From the NCBI GenBank assembly GCA_964469555.1, contig CAYYAQ010000011.1:1-58514 (forward strand): a stretch of 58,514 nt of DNA. The letters run 5' to 3'. Made by a program: the position numbers and the translations under genes. Positions 44,218-52,111 of the stretch are shown one piece after another (the stretch's first letter is position 1; every line of letters starts with the position of its first letter). Origin of the DNA: CAYYAQ01 sp964469555. Its GTDB lineage: Bacteria; Planctomycetota; UBA1135; UBA2386. The notes beneath the pieces are model-generated. The model was not told the origin of the DNA and searched no databases. It saw only the letters and a program-made list of their open reading frames with translations.

Positions 44218-44802
44218 ATGGCCGGTCTAAGACAAACACGCCGCGAGAAGATGCGGGAGGAAGTCCAGAAGGAAGCCGAGATGGACATGACGCCGATGAT
44301 CGACGTCGTGTTCCTCCTCATCATCTTCTTCCTCTGCATCGACTTCAAAATCCTCGAAGCCAAGCTGCCGGCGTACCTGCCGAAGGACAAGGGTAGCCAG
44401 GACTTCGAAGTCGAGCCGCAGGAACAACTGCGAATCAAGATCGTGTGCGAGGACCGCGGCAAGGAGCAGCTCCGACCGAAACGCAAGTCGTACCGTCTCG
44501 TCGGCCACAAGGTGCACTACACCGTCGGTCCGAAGAAGGTCGAGACCCTCGCCGAGCTCAAGGATGAACTCACGATCATCCGTGACGACGACAACCGCCG
44601 CGTCCCCGACCCGAAGAATCCGGACAAGACCAAGTTGGTCGGCGTCGTGATCGAGCCAGGCGTGAACGTCGTCTACGGCGACGTGGCGCCCTGCGTCGAC
44701 GTCATCGCGGCCTTGGACTTCACCGACATCAACTTCGGTGGCGGTCTGGGTAGCTCAAAGAGTGGCGCCTACGCAAAGCAGGCACGTAAGGGCAAGAAGT
44801 AG
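44218..44802 (+). CDS. ExbD/TolR family protein 2
   Basis: 194 residues. Basic N-terminus, DMTPMIDVVFLLIIFFLCIDF helix with the conserved Asp, then the acidic/basic periplasmic domain with KLPAYLPKDKG and the terminal TDINFGG. Nearly the same architecture as the next gene, pointing to tandem duplication. The ATG begins 2 nt after the exbD1 stop. Together with ExbB it should form the force-generating complex; having more than one ExbD per ExbB could allow mixed pentamer/dimer assembly. Confidence 0.88.
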   Translation: MAGLRQTRREKMREEVQKEAEMDMTPMIDVVFLLIIFFLCIDFKILEAKLPAYLPKDKGSQDFEVEPQEQLRIKIVCEDRGKEQLRPKRKSYRLVGHKVHYTVGPKKVETLAELKDELTIIRDDDNRRVPDPKNPDKTKLVGVVIEPGVNVVYGDVAPCVDVIAALDFTDINFGGGLGSSKSGAYAKQARKGKK

Positions 44803-44822
44803 TAGCTCTCGGAGCGTCGACG

Positions 44823-44860
44823 AACAGCCCCACCGCGGCATGAACCGCGGTGGGGCTGTT
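44823..44860 (+). terminator. 16-bp perfect hairpin between exbD2 and exbD3
   Basis: AACAGCCCCACCGCGG (44823-44838) pairs perfectly with CCGCGGTGGGGCTGTT (44845-44860) around a 6-nt loop, and ends 15 bp before the exbD3 ATG. Only a short C/T stretch follows. It may terminate part of the transcription or protect the upstream mRNA, changing ExbD dosage within the operon. Confidence 0.6.
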
Positions 44861-44875
44861 CTCGTTCAGGGGCAC

Positions 44876-45415
44876 ATGACAAACCTGCGCCCATCCCGTC
44901 GGGAGACGCAGCGAGACGAGAGTTCGAAAGACGCGTCGGTGGACATGACACCGATGATCGACGTCGTCTTCCTGCTGATCATCTTCTTCTTGTGCATCGA
45001 CTTCAAATTGCTCGAGGCGAAGCTTCCCGCCTACTTGCCGAAGGACCGGGGCAGCAACGGCGGCGAGCCGGTCGAGTCCATGAAAGTGCGCATCGTCTGC
45101 GACGCGTTCGGCGCGAAGGTCTTGCGTCCGTCCGCGACTTCGTTTCGCCTCGAGGGGCACCGCGTCCATTACGAAGTCGGCCCGAGGCGGAACCTCGCGA
45201 CGATCGGGGAGCTGACCGCAGAGTTGAAAGCCATCAGCCAAGATCCCAACACGATGGTGCCCGACCCCGCCAAACCCGGCCAGATGAAGCCGATAGACGT
45301 GGTGGTCCTCCCCGGCCCAGGAGTCGTGTACGCCGACGTGGCGCGCTGTGTGGATTCCGTGACCGAGAGCGGATTCACGGACATCAACTTCGGTGTGGGC
45401 GAGAAACGGCGATAG
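44876..45415 (+). CDS. ExbD/TolR family protein 3
   Basis: 179 residues from ATG 44876 (AGGGG about 5 nt upstream). The transmembrane segment DMTPMIDVVFLLIIFFLCIDF and the following LLEAKLPAYLPKDRG are almost identical to ExbD2, and both end TDINFG. The periplasmic mid-part has diverged. A longer upstream frame (44738) overlaps the hairpin and lacks protein-like composition. Confidence 0.88.
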   Translation: MTNLRPSRRETQRDESSKDASVDMTPMIDVVFLLIIFFLCIDFKLLEAKLPAYLPKDRGSNGGEPVESMKVRIVCDAFGAKVLRPSATSFRLEGHRVHYEVGPRRNLATIGELTAELKAISQDPNTMVPDPAKPGQMKPIDVVVLPGPGVVYADVARCVDSVTESGFTDINFGVGEKRR

Positions 45416-45762
45416 AGGGCCTCTCAGGGGGGCCAGGGTCGCGTCATCGCCGCTCTCGACGCCTCGACGAAGACGCCTGCCCGTGGCTGAGCCTGGGCTG
45501 TCCCGGACCTGCCGGACCCGACGCGGACTCGCGCCCGGGCGGGGACGTGCGAGGGGCGGGCGGACGGCACCTAAAACCCGAAAAGACCGGGAAATGGGGC
45601 TGGCAAGGGCATCTTGGCACCGCTAATTTTCGTCCACTTCGACCCCTCTTCGCGGCGTTGCCACGCCGTACCTCTCGCACAACCCTCCCCAAAGCTCGGA
45701 AGGCCGACCGCGAGGTCGCCCCCCCGCTTCCGATCCCTCCCTTCGAACGAGACCCGCGCAAG
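45416..45762 (+). promoter_or_regulatory. 347-bp spacer between exbD3 and secretin 2
   Basis: No gene is visible. The segment is very GC-rich with Gly/Pro/Arg-biased open frames but no repeat. It probably contains the secretin 2 leader. A TTGGCAC word (45614-45620) was considered as a -24 element and not supported. I see nothing else distinctive. Confidence 0.3.
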
Positions 45763-48321
45763 ATGATCCAGCAACGTACCCTGCTCCGCGCAGCCCCGAT
45801 CGCTCTCCTCTTCGCCATTTCATCCTGCTCCACCACGGACACGACCTCAGTCCAAGGCGTCGACGCCGGCACCGGCACCGTGACCAACGCGCCCCAGGAC
45901 AAGCCACAGGACATCCGCGCACAGCGCCGGACATTCCTCGTCGGCAAGTTGCTGCGAGACGCGGAACAGGAGCGCAAGAACGGCAACCTCGAACTCGCGC
46001 AGGTCCTGCTGCTGGAAGCCTACAAGGAAGATCCGGGCAACCGCGAGGTCCAACGCCGGCTCGTCAACTTGCGCGCCGAGATGGGATTGGCCCCCGGCAC
46101 CGCCGGGGTGTTCGGCCCGGCGATGGAAAGGCTGGTCGCCATGCGGCACCAGCAAGCGCTCGCCATCGTCACGCAGATGATCCAGAAGGGTCGCCAGCTG
46201 ACCGACGAGTTGAACTTCGACATGGCGATCCAGCAGTACCGCTCCGCCTTGCTCCGGATCGACGCGCTGTCCGCAATGGATTGGGGAGACACCGAGTCCC
46301 AGGTTCGCAACCTGTTGGAAGACGCGTACAGCCGGCGCACCGCGCACGAAGTCGAGATGGCGAACGCGCAGGACAACGAGGCTCGCCTGCGCCTGCGCGA
46401 AGCCGAGGCTCGTGAGCACGCCCGCATGGTCGCGAGCGTCAACCGCAAGCTCGAGCTCTCCCAGAAGGCCTTCATCCGGAAGTTCTTCAAGGAATCACAG
46501 CGGCTCGCCTCGATGGCGCTGGAAGAGGACGCGAACAACATCCTCGCGAAGGACCTCTACAACGCCGCCACGAAGGCGATGCGCTCCGCCTACCAGGACC
46601 GCTACTACCAGGAGAAGTCCCTCGAGTACCTGAAGCTGGCCGAGGCGCGCGAGCACCTGCTCAGCCCACAGACCGAGTTGATGCGCGTCGACCCCGCGCA
46701 GTGGCGCCTCGCGCTAGAACGCGGCGGTCGCAAGCTGCCAGGCACCGGCGCCCTGCCGGAAGACGCGGCGCTCGCCAAGCGGATCCGCGAGGCGACGGTC
46801 GGCCCGATCTCCTTCACGCCAGACGGCAACGGCCCCTACCTCGACGCCTACAAGCTGCTCGACAACATGACCAAGGTGCCGATCATCGTCAGCCCCGACG
46901 GCAACACGATCATCACCGACGAAGATCTCAATCTCGAGATGAACCTGGTCTCGCCGACGAGCCTGAAGAACCTGCTCGACCACATGGCCGGCAGAAGCGA
47001 GAACCTCGCCTGGACGATCCGCAACGGCGTGGTCGTCATCACGACGAAGGCGAAGGCTGGCGGCAACAACGTCCTGGTCACCCACGACATCCGTAACCTG
47101 ATCTTCCCGATCACCGAGTTCCTCCCGCCGAGCATCAAGGACATCCCCACCGCTGAGGCCGAGCCGTCAAGCCCGCGCACCGGCGGCGAGTCCGACGAGA
47201 GGGTCGCATACATCGAGCTCGATGCGCTGGTCAACAACCTCAAGTCCTCGACCGACCCGACCTACTGGGACGGTGAGAGCGGCGCAGTCATCGACCCCGT
47301 CGAAGGCGGCTACCTGCTCGTCAAGGCGAACCCGGAGATGCAACACGCCGTCGCCGCGTTCCTCGACGACATGGACCGGTTCTCCACGGCGGTTGTCACG
47401 ATCGAGACCAAGTTCCTGACGCTCAACGAGAACTTCCTGCAGGAAGTCGGCATCGACTTCCGCGGCACGGGCGGCGCCGGCAACAAGGGCACCGTCGCGA
47501 AGCTCGACGACATCACGAATGGTGCCGACGACAACGCGTCTCGCGGCCTCGACAACTCGGGAACGGCCGACCCGGCCGCCAGCCCGAACTCTGGCTTCTT
47601 CTACGACGACGGTGGCGACGGCGACTTCCGCGGTCGTTCCGAGAACTTCTTCCAGGACAACCTCGGCAAGATCCTCACCCCAACCGGTGGCCTGACGGCG
47701 GCGTTCACCTTCCTGAACGACCTCCAGATGAACATGATCTTCCGCGCCGTCGAGAAGAACGAGCACGCCCAGATGGTCAACGCGCAGACTGTGACCGTGC
47801 TGAACAACAACCGCGCGAACGTCTCGGTGATCAACCAGACGTCCTACGTGCGTGACTTCGACGTGGAAGTGGCGCAGGCATCCTTCATCGCCGACCCGAA
47901 GATCGACGTGATCCACGACGGCGTCGTCCTCGACGTCCGCCCGATCATCCGCCACGACCGCCGGAGCGTGACCCTCGTACTCCAGCCCACAGTCGCTGAG
48001 CTGCAGCGTCCCATCCCGCAGTTCACGACCTCCCTCGCTGGCTCCACCCTGCCGGTCACCCTACAGCTGCCCGTCCTGACGGTGCGCTCGTTCGCGACCA
48101 CCGCACAGGTGCCGGACGGCGGCACGGTCCTGATCGGAGGCTTGCGCACGATCCTGAGCCGCGAACGCCGCGCCGAGATCCCGATCCTCGCGAAGATCCC
48201 GATCATCTCGTTCTTCTTCAAGCAGGAAGGCGTGATCGACGAGAGCTCCTCGCTGATGGTGATGGTGAAGGCACAGATCACGGACGTGGTCGACAAGATG
48301 AACGCCTTCGAGGGCAAGTAA
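45763..48321 (+). CDS. TPR-secretin outer-membrane lipoprotein, paralog 2
   Basis: 852 residues from ATG 45763. Signal peptide with lipobox ISSC (C22). TPR-like helices (about 45-300). An N-domain region (GPYLDAYKLLDNMTKVPIIV and NLVSPTSLKNLLDHMAGRSENL, about 340-430) resembles the secretin N0/STN fold. The C-terminal secretin domain has VPDGGTVLIGGL and the ILAKIPIISFFF end. The loop F612-D621 (FFYDDGGDGD) matches paralog 1. A homologous arrangement on either side of the ExbBD genes suggests two nested or alternative outer-membrane rings. A terminator hairpin follows. Confidence 0.85.
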   Translation: MIQQRTLLRAAPIALLFAISSCSTTDTTSVQGVDAGTGTVTNAPQDKPQDIRAQRRTFLVGKLLRDAEQERKNGNLELAQVLLLEAYKEDPGNREVQRRLVNLRAEMGLAPGTAGVFGPAMERLVAMRHQQALAIVTQMIQKGRQLTDELNFDMAIQQYRSALLRIDALSAMDWGDTESQVRNLLEDAYSRRTAHEVEMANAQDNEARLRLREAEAREHARMVASVNRKLELSQKAFIRKFFKESQRLASMALEEDANNILAKDLYNAATKAMRSAYQDRYYQEKSLEYLKLAEAREHLLSPQTELMRVDPAQWRLALERGGRKLPGTGALPEDAALAKRIREATVGPISFTPDGNGPYLDAYKLLDNMTKVPIIVSPDGNTIITDEDLNLEMNLVSPTSLKNLLDHMAGRSENLAWTIRNGVVVITTKAKAGGNNVLVTHDIRNLIFPITEFLPPSIKDIPTAEAEPSSPRTGGESDERVAYIELDALVNNLKSSTDPTYWDGESGAVIDPVEGGYLLVKANPEMQHAVAAFLDDMDRFSTAVVTIETKFLTLNENFLQEVGIDFRGTGGAGNKGTVAKLDDITNGADDNASRGLDNSGTADPAASPNSGFFYDDGGDGDFRGRSENFFQDNLGKILTPTGGLTAAFTFLNDLQMNMIFRAVEKNEHAQMVNAQTVTVLNNNRANVSVINQTSYVRDFDVEVAQASFIADPKIDVIHDGVVLDVRPIIRHDRRSVTLVLQPTVAELQRPIPQFTTSLAGSTLPVTLQLPVLTVRSFATTAQVPDGGTVLIGGLRTILSRERRAEIPILAKIPIISFFFKQEGVIDESSSLMVMVKAQITDVVDKMNAFEGK

Positions 48322-48356
48322 CCCCCCCCCACTCCTCCCCCGCAGCCGCGGGCACG

Positions 48357-48390
48357 ACAACCCCGTGGCACGCCGCGGGGTTGTTTCGTT
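48357..48390 (+). terminator. intrinsic terminator after secretin 2
   Basis: ACAACCCCG (48357-48365) pairs with CGGGGTTGT (48376-48384) around a 10-nt loop and is followed directly by TTCGTT. Typical intrinsic terminator layout, ending the ExbBD/secretin transcript before the HAD gene. Confidence 0.75.
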
Positions 48391-48423
48391 TAACCCCGCT
48401 TTTTCAAACGGACCTCCGCTGCG

Positions 48424-49155
48424 ATGGCCAAGCCACTCGAAGCCCTCTTCTTCGACATCGACGACACGCTCTTCTCCACGTCCGTGTTCGCGGACAAGGC
48501 GCGGCGTGCCGCGGTCGACGCCATGATCAACGCAGGACTGCGCGCAGACCGCCTGACCTGCATGAAGGAGCTCGAGGAGGTCATCGGCGAGTTCTCGAGC
48601 AACTATGGATCGCACTTCGACAAGGTCATCCACCGCCTGCCACAGGCTGCCAGCGAGGGTCTCAATCCAGCGATGCTCGTCGCCGCCGGAGTGGTCGCCT
48701 ACCACGAGACGAAGTGGAAGGAGTTGAAGGTCTACGACGACGTCTACGAGGTCTTGCGCTGGTTGAGCGGCACCGACCTGATCCGTGGCATCATCTCCCT
48801 GGGCGTGACCGTGAAGCAGGCCGAGAAGATCATGCGGTTGCAAATCTACGAGTTCCTAACGCCGGGGGCGATCTGCTTCACGGACCAGATCGGCATCAAC
48901 AAGCCCAACCCCAAACTCTACCAGCGGGTCCTGAGTGACCTGGACCTCCATGCCAGCAAGGTGATGTACGTCGGCGATAACCCGATCAACGACATCGACC
49001 CGTGCAACGAAGTCGGGATGATAAGCGTCCGCAACCGCCGCTCGGGTCGCTACGCCATCACCGACGGACAGACCAAACCCGACTTCGAGATCCGCGACTT
49101 CTACGAGCTCCGCACCATCCTCCAACAGGAGTTCGGGATCGAGAGTAGGATCTAG
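48424..49155 (+). CDS. HAD family hydrolase
   Basis: 243 residues. Catalytic motif FFDIDDTL (D11, D13), a cap region, the Lys motif NKPNPKLY and the acidic motif GDNPINDI give a complete HAD phosphatase or phosphoglycolate-type fold. The N-terminus (FSTSVFADKARRAAVDAMINAG) matches the TIGR02253-like subfamily better than classical phosphoglycolate phosphatases. Substrate unknown. Convergent with the actin gene, overlapping by 4 bp. Confidence 0.82.
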   Translation: MAKPLEALFFDIDDTLFSTSVFADKARRAAVDAMINAGLRADRLTCMKELEEVIGEFSSNYGSHFDKVIHRLPQAASEGLNPAMLVAAGVVAYHETKWKELKVYDDVYEVLRWLSGTDLIRGIISLGVTVKQAEKIMRLQIYEFLTPGAICFTDQIGINKPNPKLYQRVLSDLDLHASKVMYVGDNPINDIDPCNEVGMISVRNRRSGRYAITDGQTKPDFEIRDFYELRTILQQEFGIESRI

Positions 49156-50264
49156 CGCAGATCTTCCCAGAACTTCGTGGGCATGTCGTGGGCGATCTTC
49201 AACGCGCCGTTCGAACCACCGTAGATCGGTTCCTCGACGCGGATGACCTTGCCACCACCGAGGTGCTGGACCATGCGGTGCTCGATGGCGGTATCGAGAC
49301 CGCGGATCTGGGAACCGCCACCCGCTAGCAGGACGCGGCTGCGCAGCTTGTCCTGAAACTCCGGATCGAACGACGACACCAGTTGGTGCAGTCCTTCGAC
49401 GATCGGGTCCACGATGATGCTACAGGACGCTTGGATCTGGTCGGTCAAGTCGAACTGCGTGGGCTTGCCGTCGACGGGCAGGTTGACCGTCACACGCTCC
49501 ATGGTGTCACCGAGGAACGAGTGGCGCTCCTTGATGTCCTTCACCATCTGCACCGTGAACTGCGCACCTGGGCAAGTCTCGGTGATCAGACGGGTGAGTT
49601 CCAGGTCGACCGCGTCGCCGGCGATCTGCAGCGTGATCTGGTCCGCATCTTCCGGCATCGTGCCGTGCATCCGGCAGAGATCTACCGTGCCAGCGCCGAT
49701 GTCGATGACGAGCACGTCTTCGAGCATGTCCAGTCCGTAGGCGACGGAGAACGGCTCGCTGCACAGCATCACGGAGTCGACGCTCTCGCGCGCCGCCTCG
49801 ATGATCGCTTCCTTGTTGTTGATCGACGCCTGCGCCGGCGCACCGATCACGCAGTAGATCAACTCGTCCTTGCGCGGTCGCGCGAGGTCGATCGCGGCCC
49901 GGATCAGATCGGCGGCGGCCTTCGATGACTTGGGATCGCCGTTGCGGAGCACGCCGTGCTGGAGAGGGCGGTAGAAGTCAAGCGACAGGCGCTTCTCGAC
50001 CGCTTCCTTGCCGACGAGAACGTCACGGTTCAACAGTTTCTGCGCGACATGATCCTTCGGATAGCCGACGACACTGAAGATGCACTCGCGCACGCCGTTG
50101 CTCGACGAAACCGAGGTTCGCGAAGTACCGAGGTCCAGGCCGATGTAGAGGACCCCGTGGTCCTTCACCGGTCCGGTCCCACTCTCGGTCACTTGTGGTG
50201 CACTTGCGTCTTCGGCGGAGGACTCGCCCTGGCCAACGCCGGGGTCGTTCGCGTTGTCTGTCAT
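49152..50264 (-). CDS. MamK/MreB-like bacterial actin
   Basis: 370 residues. Actin-ATPase motifs in order: phosphate 1 IGLDLGTSRTSV (41-52), connect 1 CVIGAPAQAS (138-147), a candidate catalytic Glu169 in SEPFSVAYG, phosphate 2 VLVIDIGAGTVDL (184-196) and adenosine VLLAGGGSQIRGL (311-323). The order of motifs and lack of an N-terminal amphipathic anchor fit MamK/ParM/MreB-like filaments; closeness to MamK is judged by eye. ATG 50264 has GGAGAG 7 nt upstream. A ~35-residue Asp/Ser/Glu-rich N-terminal extension precedes the actin fold. Downstream of a coiled-coil gene and a BY-kinase gene. Confidence 0.78.
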   Translation of the reverse strand: MTDNANDPGVGQGESSAEDASAPQVTESGTGPVKDHGVLYIGLDLGTSRTSVSSSNGVRECIFSVVGYPKDHVAQKLLNRDVLVGKEAVEKRLSLDFYRPLQHGVLRNGDPKSSKAAADLIRAAIDLARPRKDELIYCVIGAPAQASINNKEAIIEAARESVDSVMLCSEPFSVAYGLDMLEDVLVIDIGAGTVDLCRMHGTMPEDADQITLQIAGDAVDLELTRLITETCPGAQFTVQMVKDIKERHSFLGDTMERVTVNLPVDGKPTQFDLTDQIQASCSIIVDPIVEGLHQLVSSFDPEFQDKLRSRVLLAGGGSQIRGLDTAIEHRMVQHLGGGKVIRVEEPIYGGSNGALKIAHDMPTKFWEDLR

Positions 50265-50300
50265 CGTTTCACTCTCCGACTCTATCTATCGGTGAGAAGG

Positions 50301-51071
50301 CTACTTGCCCTGAAGCCGTACATTCGCCTCGAAGATACTCGACATCAAAGCAGTTTTGGCTTCGTAGGCCCGGTCTTCGAGGTCGAGGCCCTGAACCTTC
50401 CGGTAGACGGACGAGATCCCCTGGTCCAGGTGCTTGATGGCCGTCACCTCGCTGAGGCGGTGCTCCGTCTGCTCGAGGGAAGCGCTGAGTTTCTCGATCC
50501 GCCGTTGGAGGACCGCAACCTCCTTGTCACGGACCGCTTCGCGCGCCTCGCGGGTCGCCCGACGCTCATCGCCCACGATGGACATGACGAACTCCAGGAC
50601 CCGCGACGGGACCTCCTCGGTCTTCCCGCTCTCCGTGAGCCCCCGGATGAGCTGGGTGATGCGTTCGGCGATGTCCCGGTCCTCGCCCTCGAAGCGCTCT
50701 GCGCTCGCTGCCGAGGCCAGTTTCTCCTCGAGGCGCGACTGCTGCTTCGACAGTTCCAGCCGCAGTTCGTCGATCTGCGCCTCCGCCTGGTCCTTGAGCG
50801 ACTTCAGCTCATCGTGCTGCTTCTCGAGGTCTTCATTGCTCTTGAGCAACCGAAGAAACTCCTCCTTCGTCGCGCTCGCGACCTCCTCGCGATCGAGAGC
50901 GAGCAGCCTGAACCGCAGGCTCTTCTTGACCGCCTCCTGGATCAGCATCGCGATGCGATCCACGCCTAGGACATTGACCTTGTTGACGCCCTGCTTCTTG
51001 AGCTGGTCCACCGAAGTGGAGTACGCCAGCTTCATGACGACGTCTTTCAGATTGCGAACAAGGCCAGCCAA
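50301..51071 (-). CDS. coiled-coil protein next to the actin
   Basis: 256 residues from TTG 51071, the first start after the kinase stop; ATG 51035 is an alternative that would remove 12 residues. The central part (residues ~60-215) is highly charged Glu/Lys/Arg/Leu with heptad-like runs (for example EDLEKQHDELKSLKDQAEAQ and REAVRDKEVAVLQRRIEKL), so a dimeric coiled coil is expected. No transmembrane segment or enzyme motif. Placement between the kinase and the actin suggests a linker or filament-associated protein; function unknown. Confidence 0.75.
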   Translation of the reverse strand: MAGLVRNLKDVVMKLAYSTSVDQLKKQGVNKVNVLGVDRIAMLIQEAVKKSLRFRLLALDREEVASATKEEFLRLLKSNEDLEKQHDELKSLKDQAEAQIDELRLELSKQQSRLEEKLASAASAERFEGEDRDIAERITQLIRGLTESGKTEEVPSRVLEFVMSIVGDERRATREAREAVRDKEVAVLQRRIEKLSASLEQTEHRLSEVTAIKHLDQGISSVYRKVQGLDLEDRAYEAKTALMSSIFEANVRLQGK

Positions 51072-51074
51072 GAG

Positions 51075-51833
51075 CTAATCACCATCCCAGTTCGAGGGCC
51101 CGTAGGTTTCCATCTTCTCCCCGCGCACCGCCGTGACGAACGTCCCGAGGATGTTCGCGCCGAGCTCCCGCAGGGTGCGGATCGCGTCCTTGCTCTGTCC
51201 CTTCGTCGAGTGCAGCATGCGAATGACGAGGATCGTGCCGTCCGCACAGGAGCTGAGCACGCTCGCGTCGGTGACGGGTTTGACCGCCGGAGTGTCGACG
51301 ATCACGTATTGGTAGCGCTCTTTCAGCCGGTGGTAGAGCTCCTCGATGCGGTGGCTCGTGAGGATCTCCGACGGCACGGCGAGCGGGCTGCCGGCACCCA
51401 GGATGTCGAGGTTGCGCACGCCCGAGGGATGGATGGCCTGTTCGAGCTGCGCGCTTCCGAGCAACACCTCGGACAAGCCGGTCGAACGGTTGGTCTGCAG
51501 GTTTCGCTCCACCGACGGCGCCCGCATGTCCGCGTCGACGAGGATGACCGGAGTGCGCTCCCGTTCGGCGAATGCCATCGCCAGGTTGATCGCCGTCGTC
51601 GTCTTGCCGTCGCTCTTTTGCGCAGACGTGATGACCAATGTCTTCGCCGCGTCGTCCGGATTCATCGCGATCAGCTTGTTGCGGAGCCCTCGCATCTGCT
51701 CCGCCCGATAACCCGTCGGCTCGTGGAAGAGCACGAGGTAGGGGCTGACGCTCTTCTCGACGAGGACGACGGTGTCGTCATCCATCGCCGGCTCGGCGCG
51801 ATTTTTCTTCGTCTTCTTGTCCAAACGGAACAT
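51075..51833 (-). CDS. BY-kinase/CpsD-type tyrosine-kinase-like ATPase
   Basis: 252 residues, soluble. P-loop variant TSAQKSDGKTTTAINLA (about 69-85), Walker A' VILVDADMRAP (96-106) and Walker B YVIVDTP (176-182) are diagnostic of the BY-kinase/ParA-MinD superfamily. The Gly-Lys-Thr and DADxR motifs point to the CpsD/CapB branch. The usual C-terminal tyrosine cluster is absent; only Y244 lies near the end. It could phosphorylate the neighbouring coiled-coil or actin protein, or act as a MinD-like positioning ATPase. No adjacent transmembrane Wzc-like activator is visible. The TAG stop is 3 nt from the coiled-coil start. Confidence 0.85.
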   Translation of the reverse strand: MFRLDKKTKKNRAEPAMDDDTVVLVEKSVSPYLVLFHEPTGYRAEQMRGLRNKLIAMNPDDAAKTLVITSAQKSDGKTTTAINLAMAFAERERTPVILVDADMRAPSVERNLQTNRSTGLSEVLLGSAQLEQAIHPSGVRNLDILGAGSPLAVPSEILTSHRIEELYHRLKERYQYVIVDTPAVKPVTDASVLSSCADGTILVIRMLHSTKGQSKDAIRTLRELGANILGTFVTAVRGEKMETYGPSNWDGD

Positions 51834-52111
51834 CAGGCGGGGTTCAACGAGGTTGGCGGTCGAGGTCGGGACCGTCTGGTAAGCATACTACACGGTTCGC
51901 CGCAACAGTAGGATCGACGCGAGGACCTGGGCACGAGGCGCGGAGGCCCACGCCAAAGGGCGTTGCGGGTCGAAGCACGTTGCTGCGGGGTCGTAGAAGG
52001 CAAGTCAGCGAAGGTCCATTCAACATATCGACTGCTGGAGCCCCGAGTATCATCGTTTTTGCCAGCGGTTTCGTGGCGGCCGACGAATTCCGGTGATTCG
52101 TCGCAACTCCT
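51834..52111. promoter_or_regulatory. 278-bp spacer upstream of the BY-kinase operon
   Basis: No gene is visible. It should hold the promoter of the kinase/coiled-coil/actin operon (minus strand) and the 3' end of the hutU transcript. No convincing -35/-10 pair or hairpin was found. Confidence 0.3.

Noticed and set aside
45614..45632. sigma-54-like -24 element TTGGCAC before secretin 2
   Set aside because: The -12 half (TTGC) is missing at the required spacing, and no enhancer-binding protein gene is in the window.
35775..48321. Classical type II secretion or type IV pilus operon
   Set aside because: No ATPase, platform protein, prepilin or prepilin peptidase gene is present. The two secretins are lipoproteins with TPR domains, and the partners are ExbB/ExbD.
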